NCBI GenBank assembly: GCA_011042755.1
Contig: DRBY01000017.1
Coordinates: forward strand, 1-5,269
DNA length: 5,269 nt
Source of the DNA: Thermoproteota archaeon
GTDB lineage: Archaea; Thermoproteota; Korarchaeia; Korarchaeales; Korarchaeaceae
Direction: 5' to 3'
Shown in pieces: positions 4,403 to 5,269 of the stretch. A model generated the notes under the pieces. That model saw nothing but the letters and a program-made list of their open reading frames with translations. It searched no databases and was not told the origin of the DNA. The translations under genes were made by a program, and so were the position numbers. Each line of letters starts with the position of its first letter. Position 1 is the first letter of the stretch.

Positions 4403-5269
4403 CACACGATCTTCTCCACCGCCTCAACGATGTCCTTGGCCCACCTCATATACTTCTGCTCTAGGGGCGGGGAGAAGGGGATCGGCATATCCGGCGAGGC
4501 GGTCCTGATTATGGGGGCGTCTAGGTAGTCGAAGGCGCCCTCTATTATGGTGGCGGCCAGCTCGGCTGTGACGCCCGCGGTCTTGCAGTCGTCCGCTGCC
4601 ACTACGGCTCTGCCGGTCTTCTTAACGGAATTAACTATAGTCTCTCTGTCGAGCGGATTCAGGGTCCTCGGGTCTATGACCTCGGCGCTGATCCCCTTCT
4701 TCTCCAACTCCTCGGCGGCCTTCAGGGCTTCATGCACCATTCTAGAGACTGCAACGATCGTTACGTCGCTTCCTTCCCTCTTCACGTCAGCGACGCCTAT
4801 CGGAACCTCGTAGGGCTCTTCAGGCACGTGACCCTTCACGCTGTAGTAGAGCAGAGCCGACTCTATGAAGAGAACCGGGTTGTCGTCTCTGATCGAGCTT
4901 ATTATGAGCCCCTTCGCGTCGTAGGGGGTCGACGGAAGGACCACCTTCAGGCCAGGGGTGTTCATGTACCAAGCCGGGAAGAAGTTTGAGTGCTGAGACG
5001 CGTGGGCCCTACCCAAGCTGTACTGAGTCCTGACCACCATCGGAACCTTGAGCTTTCCACCCGACGTGAACCTCATCTTGGCGGCCTGGATGACGAGCTG
5101 CTCCGTCGCTATGGGGAGGAAGTCCATGTACATTATCTCGGCGACTGGCCTAAGGCCCATCAGCGCGGCTCCTATGGCCGCGCCCACGATGGCTATCTCA
5201 GAGATTGGAGTGTCCCGAACTCTCTCAGGGCCGAACTCTTCTAGGAGCCCCTTGGTCACCTTGAACGCC
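4402..5269 (-). CDS. 2-oxoacid dehydrogenase E1 component, beta subunit (N-terminus off right edge)
   Basis: E1 is the thiamine-diphosphate heterotetramer that decarboxylates the 2-oxoacid and reductively acylates the lipoyl group of E2. The visible part has about 289 residues and matches E1-beta from the segment AFKVTKGLLEEFG onward. Landmarks are the ISEIAIVGAAIGAAL block with GLRPVAEIMYMDFLP, the RTQYSLGRAHASQHSNFF loop, PGLKVVLPSTPYDAKGL, and a C-terminal transketolase domain with VIDPRTLNPLD and a final helix. A GTG at 5259 could be mistaken for the start, but the upstream codons AFK still match the family, so the true start is beyond the edge and about 35-40 residues are missing. E2 follows by 12 nt. 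E1-alpha probably lies just upstream, outside the window. Hand-counted GC over positions 4441-4500 is about 62%, higher than in IIA. The segment before SQHS is longer than in many pyruvate E1-beta chains, so the substrate is open. Confidence 0.94.
   Translation of the reverse strand, partial: AFKVTKGLLEEFGPERVRDTPISEIAIVGAAIGAALMGLRPVAEIMYMDFLPIATEQLVIQAAKMRFTSGGKLKVPMVVRTQYSLGRAHASQHSNFFPAWYMNTPGLKVVLPSTPYDAKGLIISSIRDDNPVLFIESALLYYSVKGHVPEEPYEVPIGVADVKREGSDVTIVAVSRMVHEALKAAEELEKKGISAEVIDPRTLNPLDRETIVNSVKKTGRAVVAADDCKTAGVTAELAATIIEGAFDYLDAPIIRTASPDMPIPFSPPLEQKYMRWAKDIVEAVEKIV

Noticed and set aside
3755..4528. Plus-strand open frame of 257 codons
   Set aside because: It lies opposite E2 and the end of E1-beta, both with firm family motifs; its Ser/Leu/Thr-rich text is typical of an antisense shadow in GC-rich coding DNA.
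4402..5259. GTG 5259 as the true start of E1-beta
   Set aside because: The codons before it (AFK) continue the family's conserved sequence to the window edge, so the gene starts outside the window.

Overview
The window looks like chromosomal DNA from an archaeon, probably a thermophilic TACK-type lineage, though the species cannot be named from this stretch. Several signs point this way. A GGTGA Shine-Dalgarno core sits 6-7 nt before two starts. AT-rich TATA-like boxes lie about 25-30 nt before likely leaderless starts. GTG and TTG starts occur, arginine is often AGG/AGA, and T-rich or pyrimidine-rich tracts follow stop codons.

Layout, left to right. (1) Positions 1-286, minus strand: the N-terminal part of an OsmC/Ohr-family protein that runs off the left edge. 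(2) Positions 287-346: a 60-bp divergent promoter region. (3) Positions 347-2680, plus strand: a three-gene set for a galactitol-type PTS Enzyme II, with separate IIA (phospho-His), IIB (phospho-Cys) and IIC (membrane permease) genes. The gaps between them are unusually wide for a PTS operon, and each gap holds its own TATA-like element. The IIB-IIC gap also carries a minus-strand open frame with a protein-like N-terminus. (4) Positions 2681-2753: a T-rich terminator-like tract that may double as the promoter of the next gene. (5) Positions 2754-3221, plus strand: a small single-pass membrane protein with an outward beta-rich domain, function unknown. (6) Positions 3222-3278: a convergent junction with a perfect 11-bp stem hairpin that includes the stop codon of the opposing gene. 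(7) Positions 3274-5269, minus strand: the E2 (lipoyl acyltransferase) and E1-beta genes of a 2-oxoacid dehydrogenase complex. They are adjacent, and E1-beta runs off the right edge.

How the parts fit. IIA, IIB and IIC together would import and phosphorylate a polyol or related sugar, if phosphate can be delivered by EI and HPr. Neither EI nor HPr is in the window. PTS transporters are rare in archaea, so this cassette is the most notable content. E1-beta and E2 belong to a thiamine- and lipoate-dependent complex that oxidatively decarboxylates a 2-oxoacid, or cleaves acetoin. The E1-alpha and E3 partners are not visible here. I see no link between the PTS and dehydrogenase blocks beyond their convergent adjacency. 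No rRNA, tRNA, CRISPR array or insertion sequence was recognised.
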